64,000 nucleotides of DNA. It comes from Parapontixanthobacter aurantiacus (GTDB lineage: Bacteria; Pseudomonadota; Alphaproteobacteria; Sphingomonadales; Sphingomonadaceae). Under the pieces are notes generated by a model. The model had not been told where the DNA came from. It searched no databases and saw only the letters and a program-made list of their open reading frames with translations. Positions 63,632 to 64,000 of the stretch are shown piece after piece. Positions within the stretch are counted from its first letter, which is position 1. Every line of letters begins with the position of its first letter. A program made the position numbers and the translations under genes. Location: positions 248,001 to 312,000 of the forward strand of contig NZ_WTYW01000002.1 of the NCBI RefSeq assembly GCF_009827635.1, given 5' to 3'.

Positions 63632-64000
63632 ATGGCCACACAAATCGAGCCCGCAACCCAGACCGACGAAGACGCCTTCCGCGCGGAAGTGCAGCAGTTT
63701 CTGGCGGACAATTTTCCCGATGAACTCAAGGGCACCAACAATGCCTTGTCCGGCGTCGACGGCCCGACCAATGAAACCCCCGCCCAGAAAAAATGGCGCG
63801 AAGCCATGGGCGCGCGCGGTTGGGGCACGCCGACCTGGCCGAAGGAATACGGCGGCGGCGGCCTCACCAAGGCGCAGGCCAAGATCATCGACCAGGAATT
63901 CGCCAAGGCGGGTGCCTACAACCCGATCGGCGGCATGGGCGTCATGATGTTCGGCCCGACGCTGCTCGAATACGGCAACGAGGCACAGAAGCAGGAGCAT
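63632..64000 (+). CDS. Acyl-CoA dehydrogenase, 5' part
   Basis: The first 123 residues of an acyl-CoA dehydrogenase, cut by the window edge. It starts MATQIEPATQTDEDAFRAEVQQFLADNFPDELKG and includes GWGTPTWPKEYGGGGLTKAQAKIIDQEFAKAG, the N-terminal helical domain of the larger ACAD subunits. It is on the same strand as the P450 and ferredoxin genes, with a 68-base gap, and is probably part of the same catabolic programme. Confidence 0.9.
   Translation, partial: MATQIEPATQTDEDAFRAEVQQFLADNFPDELKGTNNALSGVDGPTNETPAQKKWREAMGARGWGTPTWPKEYGGGGLTKAQAKIIDQEFAKAGAYNPIGGMGVMMFGPTLLEYGNEAQKQEH

Overview
The window looks like chromosomal DNA of a GC-rich alphaproteobacterium of the order Sphingomonadales, probably Erythrobacteraceae. 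The basis is the protein content: a GapR-type DUF2312 protein, DUF1244 and DUF3147 proteins, an EcfG-type general-stress promoter, UbiG, a HisKA_2/HWE-like sensor kinase, a large sphingomonad-type TonB receptor and a CYP153-like P450. The assignment is inference from families; no 16S or marker search could be run. No tRNA, rRNA, CRISPR array or insertion sequence was recognised.

Bases 1-40,750 are mostly core genome. They start with the 3' end of rpoB, a 59-codon membrane ORF and rpoC closed by a strong terminator. Then come a GGDEF/EAL protein, gltX, a sensor kinase, pyk (minus strand), DUF1244 and GapR genes, a stress-type SDR plus YbjQ pair, a CPBP protease, yebC-DUF3147-ruvC, a YffB-like protein, a glycerophosphodiesterase, a deaminase, ubiG, lysC, a tandem pair of exported paralogues, a flavin monooxygenase of the NMO family, an SPFH-NfeD pair, an aldehyde dehydrogenase and an MFS transporter. 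A molybdenum block (fdhD-mobA-FdhF/YdeP-like oxidoreductase) follows. After it comes a polymer/glycosylation neighbourhood: two GT4 glycosyltransferases, a CDP-glycerol glycerophosphotransferase-like protein, a sugar-type nucleotidyltransferase and a HAD phosphatase, with an MscS channel and a CitE-like lyase between them.

Bases 40,751-50,500 look accessory: long non-coding stretches, visibly more A+T, an orphan MCE/MlaD protein, a MarR regulator that appears broken after its DNA-binding helix, a complete EmrA-EmrB-outer-membrane-factor efflux operon, and a 978-residue TonB-dependent receptor.

Bases 50,784-64,000 are a catabolic cluster. A GntR/FCD regulator heads a tightly packed minus-strand operon: NMO, a 21-codon ORF, a Coq4-family protein, an Ltp2-like non-thiolytic thiolase, DUF35, two acyl-CoA dehydrogenases, an acyl-CoA ligase, a Baeyer-Villiger monooxygenase and an alpha/beta hydrolase. 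Divergently lie a CYP153-like P450, a [2Fe-2S] ferredoxin and a third acyl-CoA dehydrogenase cut by the window edge. A coherent inferred pathway is uptake by the TonB receptor, P450 hydroxylation, ketone-to-ester oxidation by the BVMO, ester hydrolysis, CoA activation, dehydrogenation, and retro-aldol cleavage by the Ltp2/DUF35 pair. The substrate would be a cyclic or branched hydrocarbon such as a terpenoid, steroid side chain or cycloalkane. The Coq4 homologue, with an intact HDxxH-x11-E metal motif, is the most unexpected member and the best candidate for an undescribed step.
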